Of a stretch of 64,000 nucleotides of DNA, positions 38,291 to 51,700 are shown piece after piece (position 1 is the first letter of the stretch; the number at the start of each line of letters is the position of its first letter). Position numbers and translations under genes: made by a program. The DNA is from Diphasiastrum complanatum (taxonomy: Eukaryota > Streptophyta > Lycopodiopsida > Lycopodiales > Lycopodiaceae). The DNA is taken from contig CM055111.1 of assembly GCA_029204225.1 (NCBI GenBank), positions 25,552,404 to 25,616,403 of the forward strand. Reading direction: 5' to 3'. Under the pieces are notes generated by a model, which did not search any database, was not told the DNA's origin, and saw only the letters and a list, made by a program, of their open reading frames with translations.

Positions 38291-38540
38291 GAACACCAGA
38301 GTCATTGAGCAAACCTTAAAGCAATTCACCAACCAGCTACTTTGTGATATTCTAGTGCTGAACTATGGAGACCGCCCTTGTAGGATTATCGAAATTAAAA
38401 AAGTTCCCTGCTAAAACAATCCGAGACTACACCTATCGGATCTATCATCTAGTGAAGGATTGTGATCCCCCGATTCCCCAACAGATCATCATGGCAAAAT
38501 ACTATGGAATTATGTGTGTCAAAAGCTTAGTGAATGCATC
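38291..38540 (+). pseudogene. Gypsy-4 gag N-terminal fragment
   Basis: The frame from 38365 reads LKKFPAKTIRDYTYRIYHLVK and IPQQIIMAKYYGI, which follows the Gag capsid pattern of gypsy elements (a short-peptide match, not a family assignment). An upstream stop separates it from further Gag-like residues, and it is cut at about 38540. Confidence 0.5.
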
Positions 38541-39831
38541 AAATTTATACAGAAACAACTTCAAAATATCTCCTATGCTTTCTACATTAAATATATATAT
38601 ATATATAGTTTTCCACGTAAGCCATCTAATACATGAAATGCATCACACAATGTCTCTGTGTCAATATCAATGTTGGTTTCTCTCAAAATATTTTAGCTTT
38701 CTTATATGTTATCCTTTTCATTTCTTCACAATATATATGACACCTTTAAAAGAAGATGATATCATTTCAATTTCAACCTTATGTACCTTACCATATGTCT
38801 TTGTGTTCAATATCAATGTTGGTTTCTCTCTCAAATGATTTCAGCTTTCTTATAGATTATCCTTCCATTTCTTCACAACATAGACGACACCCTTAGAAAA
38901 AAACAATATTATTTCAATTTCAACCTTATGTGCCTTATGCCAGATCCTACACATTGAAGCCAATTTATTTCTTCATGGTGCATTCTGAATTGTGAATACT
39001 AGCATCAATATGATCGTACATGTGTTGTGGAGGATGTGTTCTAAAACTTTCGTCTTTTTCTATCTCTATCCCATTCTTCTATTTTTTTGACATCAATGTC
39101 ATTGGAAGAATCATTATTTGAGTTTTGTGCACACTTTCTCCTATTTCCTATGATGCTATACAATTGTGTTTGCACCTTCATCACATCAACTATATAATCC
39201 TCCACCGATGAACATGCAATTGCTTTTATAAGCTCTCTTATAAGAGACTCATGTGCAATAGTTTTCATTATTTGTACATACAAAAGACCATTTACAAGCT
39301 TATGATATTGCATATGGATTTGTTTTAGAAAAAAAAAATTCTTTGTTGATATCCTGTAAACAATTTGCAAATCAACACTTCAAAATAAATGTATTTTTGC
39401 AATGAAACATAGACTAGATTAATTGCACAATTCAAAACAAGTGTAATTTTGCAATGAAACATAGATTGGATTAACTTCACAATTTATTAACCGATGTTTC
39501 CAGAGTGAAGAAAAAGAAAGAAAATAGAATAAATTTAATAGTTATAGAAACTCTTTCATAAATGAAATTTTTTTAACTGAAAGTTACAAATTACAACTAA
39601 AACTAACAACCTTTAACACATAAAATATATAGATTCAATGCATTTGCCTCCTTTGCTTGTGTTGGATGTAGCTTTGCCTCATGGAATAATCTTGCACCCT
39701 TGTTCGTACTGATGCTCACGCACTCAAACCTCTCACCATTCATTTGGTCTCTCTGATAGGTGTGGAAAAATCACCAACGAGGTTTATTTATATTTTTACA
39801 AACAAACAAGATCTTTTGTAGACCTCGATGG
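38541..39831. other. Unassigned DNA with a 146-bp tandem duplication
   Basis: Two imperfect direct copies of about 146 bases lie at 38651-38795 and 38796-38940 (shared CAATATCAATGTTGGTTTCTCTC). A short AT repeat is at 38590-38607. A 109-codon frame on the minus strand (39370-39041) ends in a charged tail (DRDRKRRKF). It resembles nothing I recognise and could be a transposon relic or chance. Confidence 0.4.
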
Positions 39832-40563
39832 GTCTCTGTTGAATTTCACACGTGTGGACTGTCCACTACATGTACTTGTGATCTCCTAAGGTGTGTAGAT
39901 GCACCAAGATCAAGACTAGATTGAGATTCAAAATCAATCTTAGATCCTATGGCAAAAACACACTACTACATGCATTCAATCACTTCCAACTCTCACTCAC
40001 ACGTGTGGGAAGTATTCAAAAAATAATTTAAGTAAAAACAAGCTGCTCTCTTTGGGTAGAGAGAGAAAATGCATCATGAGCTCTTAGGTAGAGAGAGAAA
40101 GCTAGAAATCCAATAACTCACAAAATCCATGAAATCACCAAATCAATTGAATTCAAAAAATGATACTAGTAGGTCCACGAGCTACCACTATGCTTAACTA
40201 TGATTGGACCATATTTTGTCACCTCTTGATCCTATTGGATCATTGATCCATGCACCTCTTAATTCTATTGGACTATATTGAAGCACACCTCAATTTCCTA
40301 TTGGACCTCACAAGGTTCCACCTCTAAATCCTATTGGACCTCTTGAAATTCATCAAACAAAAGCTTTACACTTGTCTACACTCTAATTGGCACGTGTTTA
40401 GCCTCTTACTCTATTTTGGCTCAATAGTGGCATTACAAGTGGAAATGCATAATTTGCCATCTATGCCAAATTTATTCCTATCAACATCCTACACCTAGAT
40501 GTTTGATGTAAAAAACATAAGACCCCTATATCTAACATAGATAATCTTTTTCAATTCTTCACA
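39832..40563 (-). repeat. Copia-1 target duplication and 3' LTR
   Basis: GTCTC (39832-39836) is followed by a 727-base LTR (39837-40563), TGTTGAATTTC...CTTCACA on the plus strand. Two CACACGTGTG palindromes lie at 39847-39856 and 39998-40007. It differs from the other LTR at about twenty positions by eye. Confidence 0.93.
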
Positions 40564-40575
40564 CTCCTCCTAAAA
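40564..40575 (-). other. Copia-1 polypurine tract
   Basis: On the minus strand TTTTAGGAGGAG runs directly into the LTR start TGTGAAG. Confidence 0.85.
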
Positions 40576-40581
40576 AATTAT

Positions 40582-42669
40582 CTATGAAGATTTGAGCATT
40601 GATCTTGATATAACTCCAAGATTAGATCTATGCTTGATGAAAGCACTTTTGCTCAAAGGCTTGGTGAGTAGATCAGAAATACAAGAGGACGAGTTGACAT
40701 GCTCCAAATAGATTTCTCCTCCAATAAGCTTTTCTCTCACAAAATGGTGTGCCACTTCTATGTGCTTGCTTCTTGCATGAAATATGGGACTATTGGCAAG
40801 AGCTTGGGCCGAGATGTTATCACACTTGGTCATTGGTAGATCATCCTCCTTGATGCACTTTAGCTCCATTAATAACCTCTTGATCCAAAGCACTTCTTTG
40901 GTAGTTGTAGTGAGTGCTTTGTACTCGGCCTCACATGAAGAGAGAGATATAGTATCTTGCTTTTTGGAAAGCCAAGATATTAGATTGCCTCCAAGAAAGA
41001 TAGTGTATGCACTAATAGACTTTCGATCCATCTTGTCACTTGCAAAGTCCAAATCCGAGTAGCCAATAATGGATAGATCTTTACTTTTATAGAGTAGACC
41101 ATAATCACAAGATGAAGATACATATCTTAGAATCCTCTTGGCCATCTTCCAATGATGGATCTTAGGATCTTGCATAAATTGACTCAATTTGTGCACACAA
41201 AAACTTAGATCGGGCCTAGTAATGGTAAGCCTAATCAAGGAGCCTACAAGACTCCTAAAAAGTGTGATGTCCTCAAAGGATCTTTCATCACCTTTATTAG
41301 GATCTTTTACAATTTGCTCCATTGGAGTATCTATGCTCTTAGAATTTTCCATATGGAATTTTTTCAACATAGAGTGAGCATATCTAGATTGGCATATAAA
41401 GACATGATTTTCATAAAAATCAATTTCTAGGCCTAGGATGTAATGCATCTCTCCTAGATCTTGCATTTTAAACTCACATCCAAGTGCTAGCTTGGTTTCA
41501 TCAACTAGCTTGATACAACTTCCACAAAGAATAATGTCATCAACATAAATTAGAAGAATGACAATATTGCTATCAACAAACTTTAGATACATGGAAGGAT
41601 CATAGTCACTAAGAGTAAATCCTAGTGAGATAAGAAAAGAGTTAATTCTTGAATACCATGATCTTGGTGCTTGCTTGAGTCCATAAAGACTTTTGAAGAG
41701 CAAGCACACTTTGGACTCATCCTTGATGAATCCTTGAGGTTGTTCCATATAGATCTCCTCCTCAAGATAACCATTTAGAAAAGCATTGGATGCATCTAAT
41801 TGGAACACCTTCCTCTTGAAAAAACAAGCAAGAGAAATAATAATTCTTATTGTCACCATCTTTGCAACGGGTGCAAACGTCTCCTCATAATCAAGACCAT
41901 GGATTTGAGCAAATCCTTTGGCACATAATCTTGCTTTATGCTTGTTGATGGTGCCATCATGATTGAACTTGATCCGAAATACCCACTTGCAACCAATCAC
42001 ATGCTTGTTGGATGGAGGATCCACAAGCTCCCAAGTATTGTTGGTGATCAATGCATCATACTCTTGCTTCATGGCATCATACCACTCCTTGGTATTGAGT
42101 GCCTCTTGTACATTCTTTGGCTCTTCATGAGAGACATAAAAAACATAATTAGTGGAATCAAAATCCACTTGTTTGCCTTTGTCATCATACGAGAGCCTCT
42201 TAGGCTCGGATCTATCTCTCATGGATCTTCTTGGTGAGAAAATCCGAGGAGAGTCTTCTTCAAATCTCGACCCCATCACATCATGATTGTCTTCAAGATC
42301 AATAATTGATGATGCATCCATAAATTTCTTGATCTCGGCCTCTTCAAAAGATGAGTGTTGATCTTCATGAAAGACAACATCTCTACTTTCAATAACTTGA
42401 GAAGTAGAGAGTATAAAGACTCTATAGGCCTTCTTGGTGGATGAGTATCCAACCATGATCCCTTTGCATGCACTAGGATCTTCCTTCTTCCTTGTTTCCA
42501 AGCGAATATGGACAAAACATAAGCATCCAAAAACTCTAAGGTGATCAACCTTAGGCTTCTTCAAAAATAAGATTTCATATGTCGACTTTCCTCCAAGAGC
42601 TATATGTGGGAGCCTATTGCAAAGATAATTTGCACAATTAATGGAAATCTTTGGGCAAAGATGCCTCAA
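40582..42669 (-). pseudogene. Copia-1 integrase end, reverse transcriptase and RNase H
   Basis: A long open frame of 695 codons. It begins within the integrase C-terminal domain (YEILFLKKPKVDHLRVFGCLCF) and contains RT (HKARLCAKGFAQIHGLDYEETFAPVAK, QLDASNAFLNG, LYGLKQAPRSWY, LLIYVDDIILCG). RNase H follows (YSDLDFASDK, SSCEAEYKAL, KCDNISAQ, FHARSKHIEVAHHFV). All key residues of RT and RNase H are present. It overlaps the upstream frame by about 30 bases out of phase, so pol is split here. Confidence 0.92.
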
Positions 42670-44533
42670 TTGTCATAGATTCTATTCTTTCTCTCGGCCA
42701 CTCCATTTTAAGATGGAGAGTAGGCACAAGAAAACTCTCTTTTAATGCCTTCAAGCTCACAAAAATCTTGAAATTTATTGGAGATATATTCACACCTCCA
42801 TCACTTCTAAGAGCTTTAATCTTGAATGAGAATTGCTTCTCTACATAAGCTTTGAAAATAAGGAAATGATCAAACACCATAGATTTAGAAGCAAGAAGAT
42901 ATATCCAAGTGAATCTTGCGTAATCATCAATGAAAGTAACAAAACAAGTGGCTCCTCCCTTGCTTGTAGTTGATGAGAAATGCACATCCGATTGGATTAA
43001 CTCCAAAGGATGCTTGCTTTTGATAGAAGATCTTGTAAATGGCTTTTTGTGAGATTTAGCAATAGCACAAGCCTCACAAGGCTTGATCTTCTTGGAGAGT
43101 GACTTTGGCAAGCCAATAGCTTTGGCTTCTTTGATCATAGAGAGCATGGATTTATAGTTGGGATGTCCCAACCTCCTATGCCATAATTTCTCCATAGAGA
43201 GCTTGTTCACAAGAGCAACATTACAAGCATTCACATACTCATTTGGATCTAGTTTATAGATGCCACCAAATCTAGATCCTAATGCAAGTATCTCATCATT
43301 CTTCTTGATAGTGCAAGTATCAACATTGAATTTTACATCAAGGCCATTATCAAGCAATTGGCCAACACTAATAAGATTCTTGGTAAGCTTAGGTACATAA
43401 AGAACTCTAGAGAGAGAAAGAACTTCAGAGGATGCAAGCTTCAAGGGAATGTTCCCTATGCCTTCAATAGGACATTCAAAATCATTTACAGTGTATATTG
43501 ATTTCTTGACTCCATCATAAGGTGCAATAGTAGAGAAAGAGTCCTTGGAGCTACACATATGTGAAGAGGCTCCACTATCAATATACCATAGGCCGTCCTT
43601 CTTGAAAGGAGTAGATGAGAAACTAGAGACCATAAGAGATCCCTCTCCATCACTTGCAATAGTGTCTTCCTTCTCATTGGTAATATTGGCTTGCTTGAGT
43701 TGATTCTTCTTTTTGAAGCAATTGGTGGCATAATGACCTTTCTTGCCACAATAAAAGCACTTGATCTTCTTCTTCTTGAGCTTGGATGATGAAGCATTAG
43801 AAGAATCGTCTTCCTCCTCATCTTTGTCTTTGGATTTGACTTTGTCCTTGCTTGAGGATTGTTGATGTTGGTTCTTGCTCCTCCCTTTGTGCTTATCCTT
43901 GGAAAAGAGAGCTTTGCCATCATTATGAGTGAGAGAAAGCTTGTCCATCCTCAAGAGCTTGTACTCTTGTCTTGATTCTTCTGAAATTAGCACTTTGGAG
44001 AGCCTCGAAATTTGGTAGCTCCTCCTTAATGGCATAGGATTGACAAGGTTATCAAATTTACTTCTCAAGCCATGGAGAATGACTTGAACTAGCTCATTTT
44101 GATTGATGGAATCATCAATGCAAGCAAGCTCTCTATGAATATCTTTTACTCTCAAAACATAACTAGATGCACTCTCATCACTCTTTTGGCTACTTTGAAA
44201 GATTTGATTCCTAAGAATGAGAAGCCTAGAGGTATTCTTAGCCTCATAGATAGTCTTGAGACAATCCCAAGCTTCTTTGGCTATTGTACAAGTACCCATC
44301 TCCCTCAATATCTCATTAGAGACATTCATTTTAATGTAGTGGAGAGCCATCCTAGCTCTCTTTTTGTATTTTTGAACCTCTTGAAGAACTTGTGGTTCTT
44401 CTTCAAGGCCAAGAACTATGTCCATCATGTCTTGAAGGATCAAGATGGACTCCATCCTCATTTTCCAAATTGAATAATTTGAAGTGGTCAATCTTTCACT
44501 TGGTTCCAACAAGGATGAACCCATTGAAGACAT
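42638..44533 (-). pseudogene. Copia-1 gag, protease and integrase (frameshifted)
   Basis: Gag probably starts at the ATG at 44533 (MSSMGSSLLEPSERL). It holds the Gag core (TNYSIWKMRMESIL in style), one CCHC knuckle of normal spacing (CFYCGKKGHYATNC), the protease (WYIDSGASSHMCSS), the zinc region (LWHRRLGHPNYK, CEACAIAKSH) and the integrase start (QSDVHFSS). A one-base shift falls right after the SDGG block (about 42800). In the other frame the following Gln codon near NGVAER is TAA, and another stop comes shortly after. The integrase is therefore dead while the rest is nearly intact. Confidence 0.9.
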
Positions 44534-45288
44534 TTGAAGTGAAGAAAACTCAAATGATAAACAATAAATGTTGCTACACACTCTCAATAGCATCCAATAA
44601 TTGAGTACAATCTCCTCCTATGAAAGATCTTGCAACTATTTGTGAATTGATTCTCACTAGGTACTCAAATCTCTCTAAAACAAGATCTATTTCACATCAA
44701 ATGATGGAGTATAGGCAAAGTTAGGATCTAACACTCTTAGCACGTGTGAAATACACTAAGAAACCAAATTTGACTCAAATACAATGATATTGCATGAAAC
44801 AAAATGGCTAAGATCTCAAAACAGTGCCTAGATCACATATAGATGAGATTGGCAAGCATACAACTGTGATTTTGGATCAATCAAGCAATCTCTTGACCGA
44901 ACCAAATGTGTCCACCCAGGTCTAGGTGCCCTACCTAACCCTCTTCAAAAGCTTATAGCTTTTGATTGGCTCAACCAAATGGAATGAAACTGATTGCAAC
45001 AAAACTAGACAAAAATAGCTTCAAAACAAGCTATCAAGCAAGATAAATGGATCAAACATGACAGAGAACTTCCAAATTGAAATTGGATGTTCCTCACACG
45101 TGTCTGAGCACCTGATTCCGTACAGTACCAGGTCAGACCCAATCAATGTCCTTTTGATCTCTTTTGATCCAAGATTGAACAAGATAGCTAGGAAAATGGG
45201 CCTTGACAACTTCTAGCTCAAGATTGATGAAATTTTTTTCACTTAGATGGATCAAAATGCATGGTTACCTTAGGTAGGCATGGGTCTC
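44534..45288 (-). mobile_element. Copia-1 leader
   Basis: A 750-base leader between LTR and gag. No canonical PBS follows the LTR: the first bases on the minus strand are GAGACCCATGCC. It includes CACACGTGTCTGAG and GTACAGTAC at 45090-45128, also found in the Copia-2 LTR. Confidence 0.75.
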
Positions 45289-46019
45289 TGTTGAATTTCA
45301 CACGTGTGGACTGTCCACTACATGTACTTGTGATCTCTTAAGGTGTGTAGATGCACCAAGATCAAGACTAGATTGAGATTCAAAATCAATCTTAGATCTA
45401 TGGCAAAAACACACTATTACATGCATTCAATCACTTCCAACTCTCACTCACACGTGTGGGAAGTATTCAAAAAATAATCTAAGTAAAAACAAGCTGCTCT
45501 CCTCGGGTAGAGAGAGAAAAAGCATCATGAGCTCTCGGGTAGACAGAGAAAGTTAGAAATCTAATAACTCACAAAATCCATGAAATCACCAAATCAATTG
45601 AATTCAAAAAATGATACAAGTAGGTCCACGAGCTACCACTATGCTTAACTATGATTGGACCATATTTTGTCACCTCTTGATCCTATTGGATCATTGATCC
45701 ATGCACCTCTTAATTCTATTGGACTATATTCAAGCACACCTCAATTTCCTATTGGACCTCACAAGGTTCCACCTCTAAATCCTATTGGACCTCTTGGAAT
45801 TCATCAAACAAAAGCTTTACACTTGTCTACACTCTAATTGGCACGTGTTTAGCCTCTTACTCTGTTTTGGCTCAATAGTGGCATTACAAGTGGAAATGCA
45901 TAATCTGCCATCTATGCCAAATTTATTCCTATCAACATCCTACACCTAGATGCTTGATGTAAAAAACATAAGACCCCTATATCTGACATAGATAATTTTT
46001 TTCAATTCTTCACAGTCTC
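45289..46019 (-). repeat. Copia-1 5' LTR and target duplication
   Basis: A 726-base LTR (45289-46014) and GTCTC at 46015-46019. Palindromes CACACGTGTG lie at 45299-45308 and 45449-45458. Confidence 0.93.
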
Positions 46020-48009
46020 ATGAGCTCGTAATGAATCTCGTATAACCCCATGAGGTTGTTAAAAACTCCTGACAAAAAATCTCTACTATGCCGACAACCC
46101 ATGGTGGTGCTAGGATTTTTCATAGAAACCAACGATTTTTTTGAAAATTCCTACGGGGTTTAAATCTTGCCGATAAATTGGCTTTTTTCCATGACGTTTG
46201 CAAGCCCTGACAAGTCGGTTGTCAGTTTCTGAACCAGTCACACAACCTTAACATTAATAAGGGTATTTTTGAAATTACGTAGTCAAGAGGGTGATTTTCA
46301 AAAGACGATTAGAATAATTATATGAGTTTAAATCCTACAGAAGAATTGTGACTTTATAAGGAATTTTGAACAAAGATTTAAGAAGAAGCTAGTAAGACTT
46401 TATTTTTAAAATTCATTAGAAATGATAAAACCTTTGTAGAGACTTTGCAAGAAATAGAGATATGGGGGTTCTTTTACAAGTCAATGTCACCTTACCTTGA
46501 ACACCATTTGGATTTCTCATCGTTACCAATTGATATATAAATGATGAGGACTACGAGTTGATTATTAAGGAGAGGATAATTACAGATTTGATCTAGCTAT
46601 CCTAGATTATCTCGAGGTAATACCCTCTAAATTTATTTGTACTTGCTGACCACCTATCAAATCTTCATCAATTGTATCTCAAATATCTGCATCTCCAAAT
46701 GCTACATATCGAGTTAAGCGACAACATTTAATTTGGGAACCCTTTCCAAAAGAGTTTAGCTATCACCTTGACTAGAGTTTTGTTGAGGAACTTGATGTCA
46801 TGTGCTACATGTAATTAGCCCATGATCTTAATAATGAATTGCCAAATATAGCCATGGAGCTAAATTAGACTAGAATTAGTCATTAGGATTGTTAATAAAG
46901 AGGCTCGAACAACCTCGCTATATTTGTGAATAGCAGACTTGTAATAATGGTTGTAAGGCCCAAATCAGCCAAATAAGGCCCCAAACTTATAGTAGAGGCA
47001 CACATGACCACTATAAATATCTGAGTCATGCTAAAACTGGGAACTATTGTTCATCTTTTAAATTTGGTTTCTAAGAGATCTTGGAGCTTCTCTTTTGAGA
47101 GCTTTCTTGATGGAGAAAGTGGTTCATGTGCCTAAAATCACATGAGAGCTATGATCATGCTCTAGCAATAGGCCCTATCCTTTGAACGATCTCCATTCAT
47201 GTATAATGATACCTTACTTTGCCTATTTTGGTGAAGTTTTGCTATCTTTATCTGGTTTCTTGATTTTTGGCTTATTTTCTTGATTTCTTGTATTTCCATT
47301 GTAATTTGATGTTTATGAATGGATTAGATGTTTGAATGCTAAGGTTGGCACGTGACAATTTTTCTATTAAGGCATTACATCCTTTCCCCATCAAATTTGG
47401 TGGATTTTGTTAAGTTTAGAGAGTTTGAAAAAAAAACTCTGTCTTATTGGTCAAAATAATTGGTCGAACTCTGTCTTATCTTGAATTTAAGCCCCAATTT
47501 GGTTAAGCATTGACAAAGTTATGGCAAATCTTGTGAGAGAGGTCAAATCCTAGAATTGGTAGGATTTTTGGGAGTAAAGCACGTCAACTTTTTATTCTTG
47601 AAGTTTTGCTCCTATGTGAACTTTTTTTCATTTGTTTTCAATTTGAAATTTTGTTAATAAAAAAAAATCAGAACTGATGTCTGTCCCGACACACTCAGAT
47701 CTGACATGCCCCTTTAAAAAAATAAATCAGATCCAACAGTCAACCCACTTACATCCGACGACCCTCTTTTTTTTTTTTTTTTTTTACATCGGACATAACT
47801 TCTACATCTGATGACATAACTTCTACATCCGAAGACATAATTTCTACATCCGACGACCTCCTTAAGACCCTTTTTACCCGACGGTCCCTTTTCACTATTC
47901 ATCACATCCAACGTGCCATTCTTCACGCGTCCAATGCCCCCCCCCCCCCCCCCCTTTCCCAACTTTTCCCTCTCCTGCGGCTGTATCCCTCTCCTGCTCG
48001 TACCAAGTA
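46020..48009. other. Intergenic AT-rich DNA with a minisatellite and homopolymers
   Basis: No gene recognised. 47767-47785 is T19. 47787-47860 has three to four copies of a 21-base unit (ACATCCGACGACATAACTTCT type). 47937-47954 is C18. CACTATAAATATCTGAGTC at about 47013 could be a TATA region of an unrecognised LTR. Immediately left of the Copia-2 insertion the reading of the Gypsy-5 protease continues only for a few codons (LLLG) and then diverges, so another junction lies at about 47995. Confidence 0.5.
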
Positions 48010-48014
48010 AAAGT

Positions 48015-48696
48015 TGTAAAAATTACAGCAAATAAGGATCCTAAAACACTTGAAATGATGAGGGAAACAATAGATTATGATTTCATAAGATTAGCACAAG
48101 TTGAACCATCAAAATCCATCAAAAATCTATGCTTGAACCTCACTAAATGGCCCAAATCCTTGAAGAAGCCTTCACACGTGTGAAAGTACGGCCTCCCACA
48201 GTCTGAGTACTGTACACCAGACCTACATTCAATCCTATAATCATTAGTAATCACAAGTACTCAAACAATTATGAACATAGAGAGCAATTGCACCATTATG
48301 AGAGAAAAATCATGAAATTGCTTGATTGATTTTGGTGAGATATCATCACCTATATATACATGATCCATCACGGTTTTGGGCAGGTATGAGTAGCCCTAAA
48401 CCTATCCCTAATGCTAATTTTGGTGGATCTTTCATCCCTACCAAGTTAGGGTTGGAATCTTGGAGATCCCTCAACAATGCAAAAATTACCAAAAATAGCT
48501 CCTATTTTTTCTCCCTTGTATCTAAGCATAATTTGGACTCATTCCAAAGGTTCTAACACTTAGGTCTACTTGAGAACATCCTTATGAATGGAATCCTATG
48601 CTATTTGGCACGTGTGACAAGCCACATCATGACCATCTAACTATTTACAAGTCATATGACCAAAACTAGTCAAGCTAGAATTGTGAATTTTTAACA
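48015..48696 (-). repeat. Copia-2 3' LTR
   Basis: 682 bases, TGTAAAAATTAC...TTTTTAACA on the plus strand. It contains the 14-base palindrome TTCACACGTGTGAA at 48171-48184. The polyadenylation signal would be in this copy, but none is unmistakable. Confidence 0.96.
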
Positions 48697-48708
48697 CTCC
48701 TCCTCACT
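48697..48708 (-). other. Copia-2 polypurine tract
   Basis: The minus strand reads AGTGAGGAGGAG directly before the LTR start TGTTAAAAATTC. It primes plus-strand DNA synthesis. Confidence 0.9.
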
Positions 48709-48735
48709 ATCTAGCTTGGTTCAATCATTGCTTTA

Positions 48736-51700
48736 CTAATCACTCCAAGTGATGATCTGAACTTCATAAAAGGTATTCTTTTGAAGTGGTTTAGTAAGTA
48801 GATCAGCTACACATTCATTGCTTGGAACATGCTCCAAAGCAATCTCCTTGGCTTGCACCATTTCTCTCACAAAGTGATGGCATATCTCAATGTGCTTAGA
48901 TCTTGCATGGAAGATTGGGTTAGATGCAAGGTGTTGGGCTGATATATTGTCATTGTAGATGATTGGTGCCTCCTCTGAATCCATGATCTTTAGTTCCACC
49001 AATAATCTCTTGATCCAAAGTACCTCCTTTGTAGTGGTTGTCAAAGCTTTGTACTCGGCCTCGGTTGAAGATAGAGATATAGTTTCTTGCTTTTTTGAAA
49101 GCCATGAAACCACACCTTCTCCTATGAAAGTTGAATAGGCACTTGTTGATTTCCTATCCCTCTTGTCCCCTGCAAAATCTGAATCACTAAATGCATGAAG
49201 GTTAATCATATCTCCTCTATATAGAATCCCAAAATCCAATGTACCCGAGATGTATCTTAGAATCCTCTTAGCCTTTTTCCAATGGATATTCAATGGCTTT
49301 TGCATGGATTGGCTCAACCTACATACACTAAAGCTAAGATCTGGTCTAGTTATAGTGATCCACATTAAGGAACCTATAAGTTGCCTAAACAAAGTGATGT
49401 CCATGAAGGATCTTTCATCATCTTCATTTGGCACTTTTACATCTTGCTCCATTGGTGTGTCAACACTTTTGCATACTTCCATCTTAAACTTCTTCAAAAG
49501 ACTTTGAGCATAGTTTACTTGACTTATAAAGATAAAATCAGACCCTCTAAGTACTTCTATGCCTAAGATGAAGTGAAGACACCCTAGATCTACCATCTTG
49601 AACTCTAAGGATAGATCTATCTTGATTTTTTCAATACCATCAACACTATTTCCACTAATGATGATGTCATCTACATAAATGAGTAAAAGTACAATACCAA
49701 CATCATCAAACTTAATGTAAAGAGTGGGATCATATTCACTTTGAACAAAAGAAAGTGAAATAAGATAGCAATGTAGTCTTGAATTCCAAGATCTCGAGGC
49801 TTGCTTCAAGCCATAGATGCTTCTTTGGAGATGGCATACTTTGTTCTCCATTCCATGCTTGATGAACCCTTGTGGCTGCTCCATATAGATATCCTCTTCC
49901 AAAAAACCATTCAAGAAAGCATTAGAGACATCCATTTGACATAGAATCCATCCAAAATGTGATGCAAGTGCAATGATTAGTCTTATTGTGACCATATTGG
50001 CCACGGGTGCAAAAGTTTCCTCATAGTCTATCCCTCTCTCTTGAGCATAACCTTTTGCAACTAATCTTGCTTTATGTTTGTTAACACTCCCATTTGCATT
50101 CAACTTAAGCTTGAAGACCCACTTGCATCCTATTACATTCCTTTGAGGTATCTCAACAAGCAACCAAGTTTCATTCTCAATCAAGGCATCATACTCATCC
50201 AACATAGCTTTATACCATTCTTTGGAGTTCAATGCATCTTCAACATTAGACGGTTCTTCAAAACTAGTTAAAGCATAAGAAGTGGATGATATACCCTCAA
50301 CTTGCTGTCCTTTGCCTTGATATGTGAGCCTTGATGGCTCCACTTTTGCCCTTGAAGATCTCCTTGGTGTGATAGGTGGGTTTGGTGCTTGCTCCTCCAT
50401 GAGCTCCTCCTCAAAACCAAGATCTTGCTCCTCGGCCATCTTCTTCTTGATTGTTGGAGCACTTGAGCCTTCTTCAAGCATATGCATATGATGTTCATCA
50501 AAGATGACATCCCTTGAAACAACAAATTTGTTCAAGGATGGGAGATAGACTTTGTAGCCCTTGCTTGAGCTTGCATATCCAAGCATGATCCCTCTTGTGG
50601 AAGATGGATCCTCCTTGGTTCTTGTTTCCAATGGCACATGCACATAACATATACACCCAAAAACTTTCAAGTGATTAAGATTGGGTTTCTTTCCATACAA
50701 CATCTCATATGGAGTTTTGCCTTCAATTGCTTTGCAAGACACCCTATTCATCAAGTAGTTTGCACATACAAGAGACTCACCCCAAAAGGATTTGGGCAAA
50801 CAAGCATCTAATCTTAAAGCCTTAGAACATTCACATAATGTTCTATTCCTTCTTTCAGCAACTCCATTTTGTTGAGGAGTGTAAGGACAAGAAGTCTCTT
50901 TCTTGATCCCTTCCTCCTCACAAAAGGCCTTGAACTCATTGGAGATGAATTCTCCACCATTGTCACTTCTAAGAATCTTGATGCTATGATTATGATGCTT
51001 TTCCACAAACAACTTGAACTTTACAAAAGTATCAAATACTTGAGACTTGAAGGAAAGTAAGAACACCCAACAATATCTTGAGTAGTCATCAATGAAGGTC
51101 AAAAACATGGATGAACCTCCATTAGATTTGGTGCTAGCAATGTGCACATCCGAGTGTATGAGTTCAAGAGGATGAGATGACTTTGTGATGGAGTTAGGAA
51201 ACACCTTCTTATGTGCCTTGGATAAGGCACAAGCTTCACAAACCTTGTCTTCCTTCCCAATAGACCTTGGTAGGCCTAAAGCATACTCCTCCTTGATCAT
51301 AGCCTCCATGGAACCCGAGTTGACATGTCCAAGTCTTTTGTGCCATAAAGTAAAGGTAGATATCTTGCTCTTCTCGGCCAACATGACAACATTAGTATCC
51401 ACAAATGCATCCAGCTTATAAAGTTTGCCAGGTCTAGTGCCCTTAGCCACTATCTTACCCTTCTTCTTGATGAAACATTCATTTGAAGCAAAGTCAACAT
51501 TGAAACCATTGTCTACCATTTGGCCAACACTTAGTAGATTCTTTGTTATTGTAGGAATGTACAAAACACCTTCTATGTTGATCTTTTTGGAAGATCCTAA
51601 GCAAAGGGGAATGCTACCAACTCCTTCAATCTTACAAGCTTCATCATTTGCTGTATAGATAGACTTTATAGGTCCATCATAAGATAAGAGAGAAGAGAAA

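Noticed and set aside
39041-39370. A 109-codon minus-strand frame as a host gene or transposase exon
   Set aside because: No motif beyond a charged tail, no supporting neighbours and AT-rich composition. Left as unassigned.
48326-48556. A 76-codon frame present twice (also 53803-54033) as a possible gene
   Set aside because: It lies inside the two identical Copia-2 LTRs, antisense to the element, and shows no recognisable domain.
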